A stretch of 64,000 nt of DNA from contig OZ037906.1 in assembly GCA_964035575.1 (NCBI GenBank), forward strand, positions 434,001 through 498,000, written 5' to 3'. The DNA is from Rhynchopus sp. YZ270_cl-10 (taxonomy: Eukaryota > Euglenozoa > Diplonemea > Diplonemida > Diplonemidae). This document shows positions 51,684 to 62,612 of this stretch, in pieces (position 1 is the stretch's first letter; the number at the start of each line of letters is the position of its first letter). The notes under the pieces were generated by a model. The model saw only the letters and a program-made list of their open reading frames with translations. It searched no databases and was not told the origin of the DNA. The position numbers were made by a program, and so were the translations under genes.

Positions 51684-51749
51684 ACCGGGGTCTGGTGGTT
51701 AAAAAGTCTCCACAGAGTTGGGAGGTAAACCGTGGAGTTAATCCGGTTG
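51684..51749 (+). repeat. 66-bp direct repeat, copy 2
   Basis: Identical to 50418-50483. It lies 195 bp upstream of the Tyr/Ala-rich ATG. Both copies are followed within about 15 bp by GTGATGCA, with more similarity than the 66 bp alone. Confidence 0.9.
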
Positions 51750-52244
51750 TGATGCATGCAGGCGCGTGGTGTGTGTTTGCATTTTCCCTTGAATATTACA
51801 ATAAGACCAAACAAATCAGTTTCCCCCCTTTTTTTGTGTTTATGGAAACTACTTAGCAGACAAAGTGCCTTGTGGGGCGGGAGGTAGAACAGCAGCCAAC
51901 TTCGAAGCCGCTTTTTTGTGGTACCGCCTTCACGGCTTGCTACTGTCGACCTCACTTGCCACCCCAGTATTCCTCCTTTCTCTCCCTCCCCTCATTTTTG
52001 AGGTTATAACACTTTTTCGTTCTTTATCTGGTGTGAAGTATACCAGCGTCTTGTGGAAACCCTTTGCATTCAACATTAAGGGCAGGAGTGTACAATGATG
52101 GTACAAACATGAAAACAAACCAGAATTTTTTTTTTTTTTTGGTAGAGTTATGCACAGGAACGTAATGTCCTGCCACTGCTTTAGTTGTGAGGGATTTTTT
52201 TTATGAAAAGTGTTTACATGACACTCACTTTTAAACCAAAGATA

Positions 52245-52285
52245 GGTTTATGAGATGAACCTAGCCTCTTGCTTAACCACCTTAA
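52245..52285 (+). repeat. Hairpin repeat
   Basis: GGTTTATGAGATGAACCTAG, CCTCTT, GCTTAACCACCTT; shortened loop. Confidence 0.55.
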
Positions 52286-52420
52286 AAAATGACAATATGA
52301 AACGGGTCTCGCAATGTGCACACACACAACCTCCATTTTGCATCCAAGCGCAATGCAACACCACAGGACATAATGCCGTGCACAGTAACGTTCTTTACAA
52401 TAATTTTACCACAAAAAAAA

Positions 52421-52470
52421 GGTGAAGTTGATAAGTAACGCCTCTTGGGACACAGGCGCTGACACTCCAG
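52421..52470 (+). repeat. Family C left half
   Basis: GGTGAAGTTGATAAGTAACG, CCTCTTGGGACACAGGCG, CTGACACTCCAG; directly after an A-run. Confidence 0.65.
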
Positions 52471-52652
52471 AACAAAACAAAATAAAGGTCGATCCTAATC
52501 CTCTCTTGGTCACCTTGTAAGTTAAAAAGGGGGGTAAAATCGGAGCTCTGTACAACTAAAGTATCGCATTTTGTGAAAAATCTTGTGGCTATCGCGTGAG
52601 TGATCTGTGTGGAAAGTGAGAATATGCATGATGTGGCAATCAGCCACAAATT

Positions 52653-52690
52653 TGAGATGAAAATGTGTCTCGTGGACGCACATCTTTTTA
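52653..52690 (+). repeat. Hairpin repeat, GAGATG type
   Basis: GAGATGAAAATGTG, TCTCGTGGACG, CACATCTT. Confidence 0.6.
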
Positions 52691-52703
52691 AAAGGGGTCT
52701 GTT

Positions 52704-52745
52704 TGGATAAGATGAACCTACGCCTCTCTGCGCTTGGTTATCATT
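52704..52745 (+). repeat. Hairpin repeat
   Basis: GGATAAGATGAACCTACGC, CTCTCT, GCGCTTGGTTATC. The inner stem GCGC/ACGC is altered relative to AAGC/GCTT copies. Confidence 0.6.
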
Positions 52746-52879
52746 GAAAGGCAGATTCAAATACTTTCTGTTTCACAGAAGAGCATGGTGCAAACCCAAT
52801 ACATGAAAAAGTGGCAAAAAAAAAGCAAAAATCAAATACAGCAAAAAATAAGACGGTGTACAGGAGGAAGTGGTGCATG

Positions 52880-53020
52880 CACGGTGGGGTCCAGCCTCTG
52901 AGCTGGAGTCAAAAGCGGGAGTCTCAACTAGCGGGTGTGAGACACCCGCTTTTCGGGTATCCCACACCCTCTAGTTGAGGCTCCCATTTGACTCCAGCTC
53001 AGAGGATGGACCCCACCGTG
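52880..53020. mobile_element. 141-bp fold-back element
   Basis: CACGGTGGGGTCCA at the left and its complement ending at 53020 begin two arms of about 65 bp with few mismatches (both contain CTCTGAGCTGGAGTCAAA and CTCAACTAG). A short spacer with CGGGTGT...ACACCCG forms the tip. No convincing target duplication is visible. Confidence 0.7.
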
Positions 53021-53073
53021 TGAAGTATGGAGGAGGAGGAGGAGGGGGTCCGTATTATCTGTACTATGATAAA

Positions 53074-53121
53074 CTGCCCATCACAATACACATCCCAATA
53101 CAGCTGTATTGTGATGGGCAG
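53074..53121. repeat. Family G palindrome
   Basis: CTGCCCATCACAATACA and its exact complement flank a 14-bp centre. The right flank GTCGTCA matches the copy at 22365-22431. Confidence 0.65.
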
Positions 53122-53759
53122 TCGTCATAACACAGCTACAGCCCACTAGGGGTCCGCTGGAAATACAACAGATTTCACTTCATTTTTTTGTTTTTTTTTT
53201 GAAAAATTGTTGGAATAGTGTAGTTGCCACCTGTGCATACTCCACTGTCCTCTTTTTTGTCAACACACCGCCTAAGTACCTACCTTAGTGGTATATTAGG
53301 GTCGGTAGCTCAATATTGGTCAAAGCCTGTTGTACGGAAGGAAAAGACACAGTTTTTTTTTCTTTCTTCTGATTTATCGGGAAGGGGGACACGGGTGCGG
53401 TGGCGCGGATGATAATGGGTGGAGTGGCGAACTCTTTAAAAAAAATGGGAGGAACAAAAAAATGTCCATACCCTGGGTCAAGGTGTATAGATATATTCCT
53501 GAAGGGGGAGCGGGGAGGGGTCACAACACATCTGAACAAACAAACCTGAAACAATAAAATGGCATTGAAGAAAAACCCCCGTTTTTTTAACACAAAAATC
53601 ACCCCCCCCCTTTAAAAGGATTTAGGAAAGGGTGCACAAAAAAAGTTGCTCGCATTTTGATTACGCTTTTGCATCGTAAGTTTTCAAAAAAAAAAAAAAA
53701 AGACCCCCAATTTAGGATATACCCTGGTTGAAAGTGCAAACGCCTCAAAAATAAAGAGG

Positions 53760-53798
53760 ATTATAAGATGAACCAAGCCTCTCGTGCTTTGTCATTTT
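53760..53798 (+). repeat. Hairpin repeat, exact CTCTCGT loop
   Basis: ATTATAAGATGAACCAAGC, CTCTCGT, GCTTTGTCATTTT. Stem AAGC/GCTT is kept. Confidence 0.7.
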
Positions 53799-54504
53799 GA
53801 AAAATAAAATAAAATAAAAACGGGCAACTCATTGAACGAGACCTGCTCCATGTGATTTTCCTCCCTTCCCTGTGGGAGGGTGAAAAGGAGCGAATGAATG
53901 AATAAATTTGGTTGATAGAGACAACAAAAAAAATGCCTTGTGTTTATATGAGGTGGAAATTGCCTCCTCACTCATGTTTACTGCCATCATCGTGCGGGAA
54001 CATGCTGGATTTGAAACTTGGTTGTTATCTCAAAATCAATGCTGGTAAGATGAACCCATCATTCGTACATAAAAAGTATAGTGGAGTTCATCCTCGGGTG
54101 TCTCAACCAAGTTTTCAAAAAAAAAATTAAAAACCAAGCAAAGTAATGACTGCCAACTCATCTCTTTTCAAGACAACTGAGTTTTTTCTTTTTCTTTTTC
54201 GTTGAACGCAAAGCCAATATAGATTGTCATTCTGTTGCAAAGTGAGGGGAAATTTTTAGGGGGCGGAATGACTGTTTGCTAGCGTGCTTTTTTGGCTTCG
54301 GAGAAAAACAAAAATTGGTACATTTATGCACCTCATGTCCTCAGGATGCAAATCACAACAAAAAAAACCCATTTTTTTTCACAACAAAAAACTCCAAAGT
54401 TCTTCCTTCAGCTCGGTTGTGAGTTGCAAAAAAAGGGGGGTATTTTCTTCATGGGAAAACGTGGAAACATTTTCCCGGATGTTTATAAAAAAAAACGAAA
54501 AGCT

Positions 54505-54547
54505 TTGAAGATGAGCCTAAGCCTTGCAGTGTGCTTAGTCACCTTGA
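54505..54547 (+). repeat. Hairpin repeat, larger loop
   Basis: TTGAAGATGAGCCTAAGC, CTTGCAGTGT, GCTTAGTCACCTTGAG. CTAAGC/GCTTAG stem perfect. Confidence 0.65.
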
Positions 54548-54666
54548 GAAAGGAATTAGTACCCCCATAACACCACACCCCTACCCACCCACCCACCCTT
54601 GAAGTTAATACGTTGCACACTTTAAAATAAGTGTAACCAACGAAGAAGCAACAAAAAACAAAGAAA

Positions 54667-54710
54667 AGTTTATAAGATGATCCTAAGTCTCTCGCGCTTA
54701 GTCACCTTTA
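54667..54710 (+). repeat. Hairpin repeat, CTCTCGC loop
   Basis: GTTTATAAGATGATCCTAAG, T, CTCTCGC, GCTTAGTCACCTT. The stem holds through a G-T pair. Confidence 0.7.
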
Positions 54711-55044
54711 ACAAAATAAAAGACGCTTTCGTTACTGTTTGACAATCGAGAACCATTTTTTTTTTTTTTTTGGAAAATAAAATAAAAATAACAACAAATG
54801 ACAGAATTTCTCTTCTTTAATTCGTTCACTCAAGGGGGAAATGCCCCATAAAGGGAGAGAGAGAGAAGACTACATGGTCAGAACTCTTGCACACAGGGCA
54901 ACCCTTTGCGACCCTTTGTAAACCACTGTTGTAACAACACAAACAAAATCGAGACGGAAGGCCCGGTTAGTCTAAACAGACTAAAACGAGCCCGTCAGGT
55001 GTCGTGATAAGTTTTGTACAAAAAAAAAAAAACTGGTGTGGCCG

Positions 55045-55100
55045 AAGGGGGGTGATTCGCACTTATTACGTACTTTGTGTACCCCCATTCAGCAACCAAA
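55045..55100 (+). repeat. Repeat family E
   Basis: GGGGGTGATTCGCACTTATT, ACGTACTTTGTGTACCCCC, ATTCAGCAACC; same order as in intron 3 of the Eps15-like gene. Confidence 0.6.
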
Positions 55101-55587
55101 AACGATGGTAAGATGAACCGAACAAAAACAAAAACAAAAAATTTGAAAGATGAATGTACCTCTTATGCACAGCGAAAGAGGAAAAATGAGGAAGAGAAAA
55201 AAATGGAAACAAAGCGACCCTGTTATGTATGATTCGTCCTTGCTTTTTATGGATATTTTACAGGTACAAAAAAATAAATTTCAAAGAAAGTGATTGCTAA
55301 GATGAATCTTAGCTGCGCTTTGCCAAAAAAAAAAAGAAAAATGTTCAGATGGTAATGTCTCTCACATATGAACGATGTGGAATTTGAGAAAAAAAAATAT
55401 TGCATAACATCCTCCATGGATGCAGAGAGCCCCACGGGGAGAAGCAAAGGAGATAGATTGCTCTTCAAAGTTGAAGAAGAAGGTGGCATGTGTCAAAGAA
55501 GACAGAGGGAAGGAGGAAAGGAGGAAAGGTTTGTAGGTATGAGAAAAAAAGAAAAATGCAGCTCAATCGAGACAGGGCTTCGGGCTA

Positions 55588-55740
55588 AAAATTTGTCCGT
55601 TGTCCCGGGATTTTTGGAGATTTTTCGTGATGCGTTTTTTTTTTTGCAAGTGCGGGTTTCCTTAAGAAAGCCGGAGACCTCATATTTCAGACGGGATTGG
55701 CTCAGAAATGCCACAAAACACTGTTTTTTTTCGCCCCCTG
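55588..55740 (+). repeat. Family J repeat
   Basis: CCCGGGATTTTTGGAGATTT, GCAAGTGCGGGTTTCCTTAA, GAAAGCCGGAGACCTC, GGGATTGGCTCAGAAATGCC. It matches 15378-15470 and 16095-16130 in order. Confidence 0.6.
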
Positions 55741-56652
55741 GTAAGTGCGTTTTTTTTTTTTGGTCCCGAAACAACGATTTTTCACTAAAAAGTTAGCGCG
55801 AAGCCTGAACTGAGAACGCAAAGCAAAAAAAAAAGTACAGTCGTCCAAAAATATTTGGTGTCCAAATAAGTTTTGACGGATTTTGGTAATTTAGGGGGGG
55901 GAAACGTGAAAGACGAAGGCACCTCTGTACACATCTTCAGAAGAAAGAAAAACACTCTGAGAAAGAGAAAAAAAAACGCGTCAGGCGAGTCCCCAAGAAA
56001 GGAAAGATGGGATGAGGGGCAATGTCCGCATACTGAGCGTCTCATGGCCCCTCGACCCGCTTCTGTAACACGCCAACCCCTTCCCCGATGAGGTAGGTGC
56101 GGGGAACTGATTGCCGTTTGCGTAAACTAATGTCAGCACACTGTTATGTATGTTGGGAACCCTGCCTGCTAGGCATTTCCACCATATTTACGCACAACGG
56201 GTTTGATTTTAAAAAAAAATTGACAGGGAAAGATCGCACAGTTTTTTGCTGTTTTATTGACATTCATTTCGTTCAAAGATAGGGCACTGTATATCATCAC
56301 ACCCAACAGATTTTTTTCCCCATAATCTGTTAGGTTCCAGGTGTCGTTGCCGTTCTGACAGTCTTCACAAAGGAACCATGGGGGAGCTTTTTTTTTTTTT
56401 TGAATCTGCTGGAAACAAGAAAACTCGAAAAGATGAAGAAATACCGCGTCTTGTTTTTAAGATGCTGCGAAATGCAACGGAAATCACAAAAGAGGGGTTT
56501 TCACCATTTCCTCAGAGAAAATGTAATGCGAGCATTGTTTCCCCCTTCATTGAACGTATTATAAAAAAAATGCTGTTCTTTATTCCTCGCCCCTCCACTT
56601 CCCATAATTTACAAAAAAAAAAACAAAAAACAAAAAAATAACAAACAACACC

Positions 56653-59203
56653 TCACCTCGATGACTCTTCATCTGTCTCATCCAATGTGATCAACTCCGT
56701 TCCGTCCCGAGTTTGGTCTCTCCCTTCCTCAAAGAAAACCAGAGATTCATCACCTCGGGTTGTGTCGCCTCTTGTTGTATCACCACGGGTATCTTCAACG
56801 AACATAATTGAACCATCCTCGCTTTCGTGGGTGGGGCTCGCTGAGGTACGACTAGCGTGCGACATCCAGCCGCGACTCACCTCTGTACCACTTGCATCAT
56901 CTCGCGTTCCTCCGCGGTGATGGCCATGCCCTCCCCTCCTCTTCACCTTCGTTGACACACTGCTTTCATCCGAACTCGATACTGAACTACTCTCCGATGC
57001 AGAGGACGACAAACACACCGTCACACACGACCTCGGACTCCCCTTCTCCTTCAACGACACTACCGACCCCTTTCTGATCGACGACGCCCTGCGGACCACC
57101 TTATCATCCTTTTCAAAGCGGATCGGCGCTGGAGGGAGTTCTGGTGGACCGTGAACGGGGATGGGGAGCTGCGTGACAGGCATTGAATCCGCTCGGGGCG
57201 GACTCCCTGCGGGACTTCCTGTCGCTGGAGTGGTGGCGTTCATATCTTCAGGGATAACAATCATTTCGCTTGCAGATCTATGCAACAGATCCTCCGGTAC
57301 GCACAACGGTGTTGCCTCATGCACCACCGGCGCCAACTGCGCGCAATCCACCGAACCTGACCTTACAATTCTCTCCCGCTTCTCCTGCTTCGGCGGCGCA
57401 TGGCTTCCTTCACTGTAGGACCTCCGCCTCCTCCCTCTGGGAGTACTCTTAGGACTCTTCCGGTAACTGTTTGCCCGGACCGGAACCCCTACTGGGGTAT
57501 GGTATAATGCTACCATACCGGCTACGCCGACGTTACGTCGTGCTGGGACCTGATATTTGTTGGTTGGTGCGAGAACAGATCGGCCGTCGGTGTCGTAATA
57601 GAACTGACGGTGTGCGGGTTGTTGGGTGTGGCGGAATGTGTTGCGCTTTCCGGGAGCGTCGCGGGAGAATGGGTTATGGGTAGTAGGACCATTGTCGAGA
57701 ATAGGGAGAGCTGGTGTAGCAGGTTGCACCGCAGAACAGAAAGGCGAGGCTTTTGATAAGTGGGTAGGCGAAGTGGTGGCCCAACGCAGCTTTGAGGGTC
57801 CTACCTTCCTCGTCGAATGTGAAGGGGAAGACGAAGTGAACGTTCGCAACCCAAAATGCGATTCACCAGTCGTATTAAAATCTTCTGCCGGCGGTATGGT
57901 ATATTGATTGGCCCGCAGTTCGTTGACCTGCCACTCTAATCCTTCAATCAACTCTGCGCGGTGTTTATCAGTTGATTCGAGAGTCCCTACCTTGACGCGG
58001 AGTTCTAAAACGTCTTGCGCGGAGTCTGCGAGGAGTTGTTTGCATTCTTCACAGCTTTTCTTTTTCAGGAGATACCGGTCTTTAAGATCTTTGAAGCGAC
58101 GAAGTTGGTATTGTTGTCCGGAGCGTGCTTCTTCGACAACTTTGAGGAGGTCGGCTTCCTTTTGTTTGAATTCTGCGAGATTGTTTTCTCTGCGGTGTGC
58201 CTCTATTTCTCTGATTTGTTTCACATCTTCTTCCTTTGAGTGCAGCAAACTTTGCAGACTAGCTAACTCCTCCTTTATCCTCTCTGACATAAGATTCACG
58301 TCGTCAAGCTGCGACCGGGTGTGTGCATTGTCTGCGGTAAGCACCCCGTTTTGTTTGCTCAATTCGGTGAGGGTGTGCTCCTTCTCGAGAAGCGTGTGTT
58401 GCAGGTCGCTCCGCTCGCTGCGTTCGATGTCGAGGGAGGCTTGGAGGGCTTTCATTTCGCTGCGGCGTTTTTTCATGATTTCTGCGGTCGTTTTTTGCAT
58501 GCTTGCCTCTGTGTCACCCCACTGCTGCATGGCCGTGAAATGGACCTGACGTTGTTGTTCCATAAGGAGTTCGCGGGATCGTTCCGTCTCCTCTGCCTCC
58601 TTCAGCTTGCGGCGCAGCTCCACCACCTCCTGGGCGTGTTCGTTGTGTGTCTCGTCAGCCCGCTTCCGCAGCTGAACCTCAAATTCAGCAGACGTCTTCT
58701 GCAACCGACGTATCTCCTCTCGCTCCTCTGCAAGCTGACGTCTCAAATCCATTTCAAGCTGGTGATGTGTTTCCCTTTCACGGTCGGAGTTGCGCGAGGC
58801 TTGCAAAGAAGAGGGGATCTGTGGAAAAAAACAATATTTGATGACCACCCTAAAATTCCTTTGAAATGACGAATCTGCCTTTCGTGAACAAAATGATGAT
58901 CTAAAATGGTTGTGAGATGATGTAGGCTGATCCTCCATAAACCTTTAAGGAGTTGTATGTGTTTGGTCACCTTGTAAAAAGAAAACACCTTAACAGAGAG
59001 TATAGACAATGGGGAAATGGTGGCGTGAGGGCAAAGTGTGAAATAGAATGATGCAGTCAGTATCAGTTTTTACACGAAAATGTAAGAATACTATCATCTT
59101 TTGGGTAATATTCTGTGCATACCGAGTTGTCGTCGTAGCCGATGCTGCTGCTGCGTGTTGCGCAGTTGCGGGTGGAGGAGGAGCGACGTTTGCTCAGCTT
59201 GGT
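56653..59203 (-). CDS. Coiled-coil protein with Ser-rich and acidic tail (5' end not found)
   Basis: Supported exons: 59123-59203 (27 codons, Ser/Arg-rich) and 56653-58818 (721 codons plus stop), both phase 0, donor GTATGC and acceptor CCACAG. The frame also stays open upstream of 58818 to an ATG at 58938, but that stretch has intron-like composition. About 290 residues of coiled coil open the large exon (EMDLRRQLAEEREEIRRLQK, QWGDTEASMQKTTAEIMKKR), with a CEECKQLL pair of Cys near its end. The rest is disordered: Pro/Arg/Tyr-rich, then Ser-rich, then an acidic tail with the repeated unit TRGD (DTTRGDTTRGDESLVFFEE). No family is recognised. The order resembles cytoskeleton- or kinetochore-associated scaffolds, inference only. 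The first coding exon, with the true ATG, is missing from my model. Confidence 0.7.
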
Positions 59204-60209
59204 CTGTGGGTGTTGTGTTGTTTTTGTTCATCCACCGTTTTCTACTGATTTGCTTTTTTAATCGAAAAATCCACTTTCTGTACTCAATGTCCCTGAGCAT
59301 TTGCAAACTTATATTCTAGTATGTCGGTCAGTTCTTTTCCTATCTTTTAACAAAACTGCTTCCCCCTTCCAAAAATAAACACAAACACTAGAAAAAGAAA
59401 AGCAAAAGACCGTCTTTCTACAACCCAGTGGAAGTGACTACACAGTCAGGTCACCTCCTCCGGTTGCCATAACAGTTGCAGAGTTGCAGAGGTTACGCGA
59501 TTATGATCAAAAAAGGAAACGACTCCATGAAAACGACATAAGGCAGGCTGGCTATTCAGCCCTCTCGTAAAAAAGAGAAGCAAAAATGTCATTATTCGCA
59601 TACCCGTTGTGATGCCGGTGGGATCGACTGTTCTCTGCTTCCACGCGCAGCCAGCCGGCTGACTGAGCCCATCGGCATTGTTGTATTGTGTATTCCGTAT
59701 TCCCTTTGTGTTTCCTGATGCTGTGATAGAGAGCGAGCAGAGGCAGCAGAGAGTGGGGCTACAAGAAAACTAGAACCCCCACAAAAAAACAAACCCTTCA
59801 TTTTTTTTTACTAGGATCGACAAAAGTCGCCCCGTCAATATAATAACAACACCCCCGAACAGAACCTGACACCATTTTTTGGTTTCTCGCGAGACCCAAT
59901 GGAATGTACCTTGTGTTTTTGCACTCCGAAAATAGGAAGGGAACAGGCTAGAATACCGCAGTAACGACACACCCGATACCAATACTTTTATTTCTGTTGA
60001 ATAATTGATAACGTGTAGACAACACAGCTAGCTCCACGCAGCCGTTCCTCACCTATCTCTCGTTTCGTGGATACCGCTACTACGCCCTACTCCCGCCCTC
60101 CACTCAGGTAACAAACGAGATTATTTTCTGAGGGATCCACAACCACCCCCACCACCCCAAACTAGGTTCTCGCCTCGAAGGAAGGCCACCCCCTACAGCT
60201 AGATTGACT
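59204..60209. other. Spacer upstream of the coiled-coil exon
   Basis: May hold the undetected first exon of the coiled-coil gene. I see no convincing exon or dispersed repeat except a possible family B scrap near 59545-59570 (CAGCCCTCTCGT). Confidence 0.45.
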
Positions 60210-60791
60210 TCAGTCCTCCTCTTCACTGTCAGGGAGAGCGGAACACCACATGGTAGAGTGCGCTTCTAATCGGGTCGTTGCTACCACGTCTCCGCAGCGG
60301 GTGCAGACACGGGACTCACCGGACTTGACGGTTTTCTTGAGTGCCTCTGCGACGTCGTCCTCGTCGTACTCTTCTGAGAGGATGGAGCCTTCACCGGAGA
60401 CTGCGCTTGAGAGGATCTCACGCTGTGTCTTGCCCTCCGTGGCAGGGGTCGTCAGCTTCCCTGCATCGCTTTGGGCAAACTGCTTCGCAGTGTCCAACAT
60501 AGACATGACGTTGCCGTCTCCACACTTCTCGCGAATTGCGCGTACAATAGCATCAAGTGCCAACCCCTCCTCCCCCCTATTCGCACACCCCCTAGCCAAA
60601 ACCAACAACTCCTCTGCGCTCTTCCCTTCGAAGTCTTGTGCAGACATTTTGGGTTTGGTTTTGCTGGTTTTGCTGTGGGTCCGTTTTGAGGTGGCAAACA
60701 AAGCGCGGTTCAGCACAGCCACCAGCACCACAGCCCCGAGAAACGCTGTGACGGCAAGACCCGAGAGGCTGGTCTCGTGCAGTGTGTCCAT
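60210..60791 (-). CDS. Membrane-anchored C2HC zinc-finger protein
   Basis: Single exon, 193 residues. A hydrophobic helix at residues 11-32 (GLAVTAFLGAVVLVAVLNRA) makes a probable N-terminal signal anchor, followed by a basic stretch (KRTHSKTSKTKPK). A helical region follows (SAEELLVLARGCANRGEEG, then LDAIVRAIREKCG), reminiscent of a short helical repeat. Near the C-terminus Cys 163, Cys 166, His 178 and Cys 183 form a C-x2-C-x11-H-x4-C pattern typical of C2HC zinc fingers, then an acidic tail (SEEED). I know no exact family with this order. The zinc finger is predicted to face the cytosol. A pyrimidine tract and CAG lie directly before the ATG. Confidence 0.8.
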   Translation of the reverse strand: MDTLHETSLSGLAVTAFLGAVVLVAVLNRALFATSKRTHSKTSKTKPKMSAQDFEGKSAEELLVLARGCANRGEEGLALDAIVRAIREKCGDGNVMSMLDTAKQFAQSDAGKLTTPATEGKTQREILSSAVSGEGSILSEEYDEDDVAEALKKTVKSGESRVCTRCGDVVATTRLEAHSTMWCSALPDSEEED

Positions 60792-61449
60792 TCTGGGGAG
60801 GGCGTGGGTGGGAGTTGTAGTGAGAGGTATTTGAGTGACAATCGGAGTGAAGACACCGCGAAGTCAGAGGTGGTGCAGATGTGTACAGCAGACCTAGACT
60901 GACATCACAGTCGCCATATGGACTTTTGTATGGTTGAGGGTAGGCTATCTCAAAACACGGCAAAAATAAGATAGCAATATGCACTGACTCAAAGAGCGAA
61001 TCCCATGGGGCTTTTTGCGGCAAAGAAGAGAACCAGATCACACCACGCCGCATACACCTCTGGTGAAACAGTTTGGTATAGTTAATGCAATAAAAAAAGC
61101 TTGGCGAAGCAGGACGTGGACTTCAAACCGGAAACGCCACAAAACGCCCTCCACCACACCGCGGATCGTCTCTCCACCAGCTCTCCCTTCCTCTTTTCTC
61201 TCCCCCTCTTTGCACACCTCAAAAACCCAGACAAAAATACATTCCACAATCCTTTGAGATGAACCCCTTCCTCTGAGCGAACAACACTTTGCGCCATTTA
61301 TCCACTTGTTCCCCATGCATCACCTCCCCCTCCACCCACCCCATCAGCCTCGAACCAGCTGAGGAAGAGATCAACACACCGCAGCCCCCCATAAGCCAGC
61401 TCATCAGCCAATACCCCCACCACCCCACTCCCCCTACAAGGCACTCCTC

Positions 61450-61830
61450 CTGAACAGAGTATCCTGAGTATCCTGATGCATATCCTGTAAACCCACGTTT
61501 TGGAGTGGTCAGATGCATCTACCCCCTCTGATCCTCCACAGCCTACCATACAAGCTGTGATTGTCCTAAGGCAAGCTCAGTGAGAGCAGAAATCTCACGT
61601 AGAGCATAAGGGGAAAAGCTTGCTCGATACATGAGCATTGACTATCTTGATGCATATCTTGTAAAAACCCACGCTGTGGAGCGGTCAGATGTATCTACCT
61701 CATCACTCTCTCCCCCTCTCTCTGATCCTCCACAGGCCACAATACAAGCTGCCTTGACTATCCTGATGCACATCTTGTAAGACCCACGCTTTGAACATAG
61801 GTTGCTTGGTTGTTTCGGCCTCCACATCGT
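61450..61830 (+). repeat. Two to three diverged direct repeats (family M)
   Basis: TATCNTGATGCATATC, TTGTAA, CCCACG, GGAG.GGTCAGATG, ATCTACC, CTCTGATCCTCCACAG, ATACAAGCTG occurs at 61455-61550 and 61640-61750. A third unit starts at 61756 (TATCCTGATGCACATCTTGT) and is truncated; CAGATGCGTCTGCCCCTCCA near 61950 may be a fourth scrap. Confidence 0.7.
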
Positions 61831-62463
61831 AGCGCCTCTCTTCGATAGAAAAAGTATCCCCCCTTCCCTCTGTTTATCATCCTTCATTTGCTGTTCACCG
61901 CAGGTCTTTTTAGGTAATCTCTATCTATCTCAGATCTCCGTCAGATGCGTCTGCCCCTCCACAGGCAATGAGGTTGACAGTGTACTAAAAAATCCCAGTA
62001 CCACAAAAAAACCCTCCCACCTTGCATGCACTGCTCCCCTCCCCCTTCTCTCAGGATAAGGTGGCCACCCAGCATGGCGTAGATCAAGCGCCCCCTCAAT
62101 ACAATGCATCGTTCGTTCTCCTCATCCCACTCACATTTCGAATCTCATGATGGAACGTAAAAAGCCCCTCATCGCAGCTAGCTACAGCACAACACAGCTC
62201 TCTTTATCTCCCCCTCCATCCCCCCAGCAATGAGCCCCTGGTTCACCACCGTTCTAACATTTGAAAAAAAACCCCACCAAATAAAGCTAAAATCTGTCCA
62301 GTGTCATCGCAGTCCATTCATCTCTGTGTCGAACCCCATTCTTCGTTTGCATTTGTGTTGTATCGACACTCACCTAAAGACCCTCTTAGTGAACCTCAGG
62401 CCTGTACTCAATGTTGGCCGAAGCCTTTGTACACGAGGAAGGTAGAGACGTCAGTCCAGAAGC

Positions 62464-62612
62464 CCCCAAGCCCCAAGCCCCAAGCCCCAAGCCCCAAGCC
62501 CCAAGCCCCAAGCCCCAAGCCCCAAGCCCCAAGCCCCAAGCCCCAAGCCCCAAGCCCCAAGCCCCAAGCCCCAAGCCCCAAGCCCCAAGCCCCAAGCCCC
62601 AAGCCCCAAGCC
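62464..62612 (+). repeat. CCCCAAG heptamer array
   Basis: About 21 perfect tandem units; the minus strand reads CTTGGGG, similar to ciliate-type telomere sequence but with an extra C. It is one base per unit different from the array in RPL12 copy 1. Confidence 0.95.

Larger units (their letters stand above)
51490..52879. other. Gene-free repeat tract, left part
   Basis: No gene seen. Contains the second 66-bp direct repeat, hairpins at 52245-52285, 52653-52690 and 52704-52745, and a family C fragment at 52421-52470. Confidence 0.6.
53122..56652. other. Gene-free repeat tract, right part
   Basis: 3.5 kb without a supported exon. Contains a family I piece (about 53207-53255), hairpins at 53760-53798, 54505-54547 and 54667-54710, a family H relative (about 54072-54115), family E (55045-55100) and family J parts (55588-55740). 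Confidence 0.6.

Noticed and set aside
54840-55000. Possible structured RNA around CCCGGTTAGTCTAAACAG
   Set aside because: Only short pairings are found and there is no repeat elsewhere in the window; too little to call.
59770-59982. Minus-strand frame with one hydrophobic segment
   Set aside because: It has no ATG in a reasonable place, no splice sites with matching phase and no relatives known to me; kept only as spacer.
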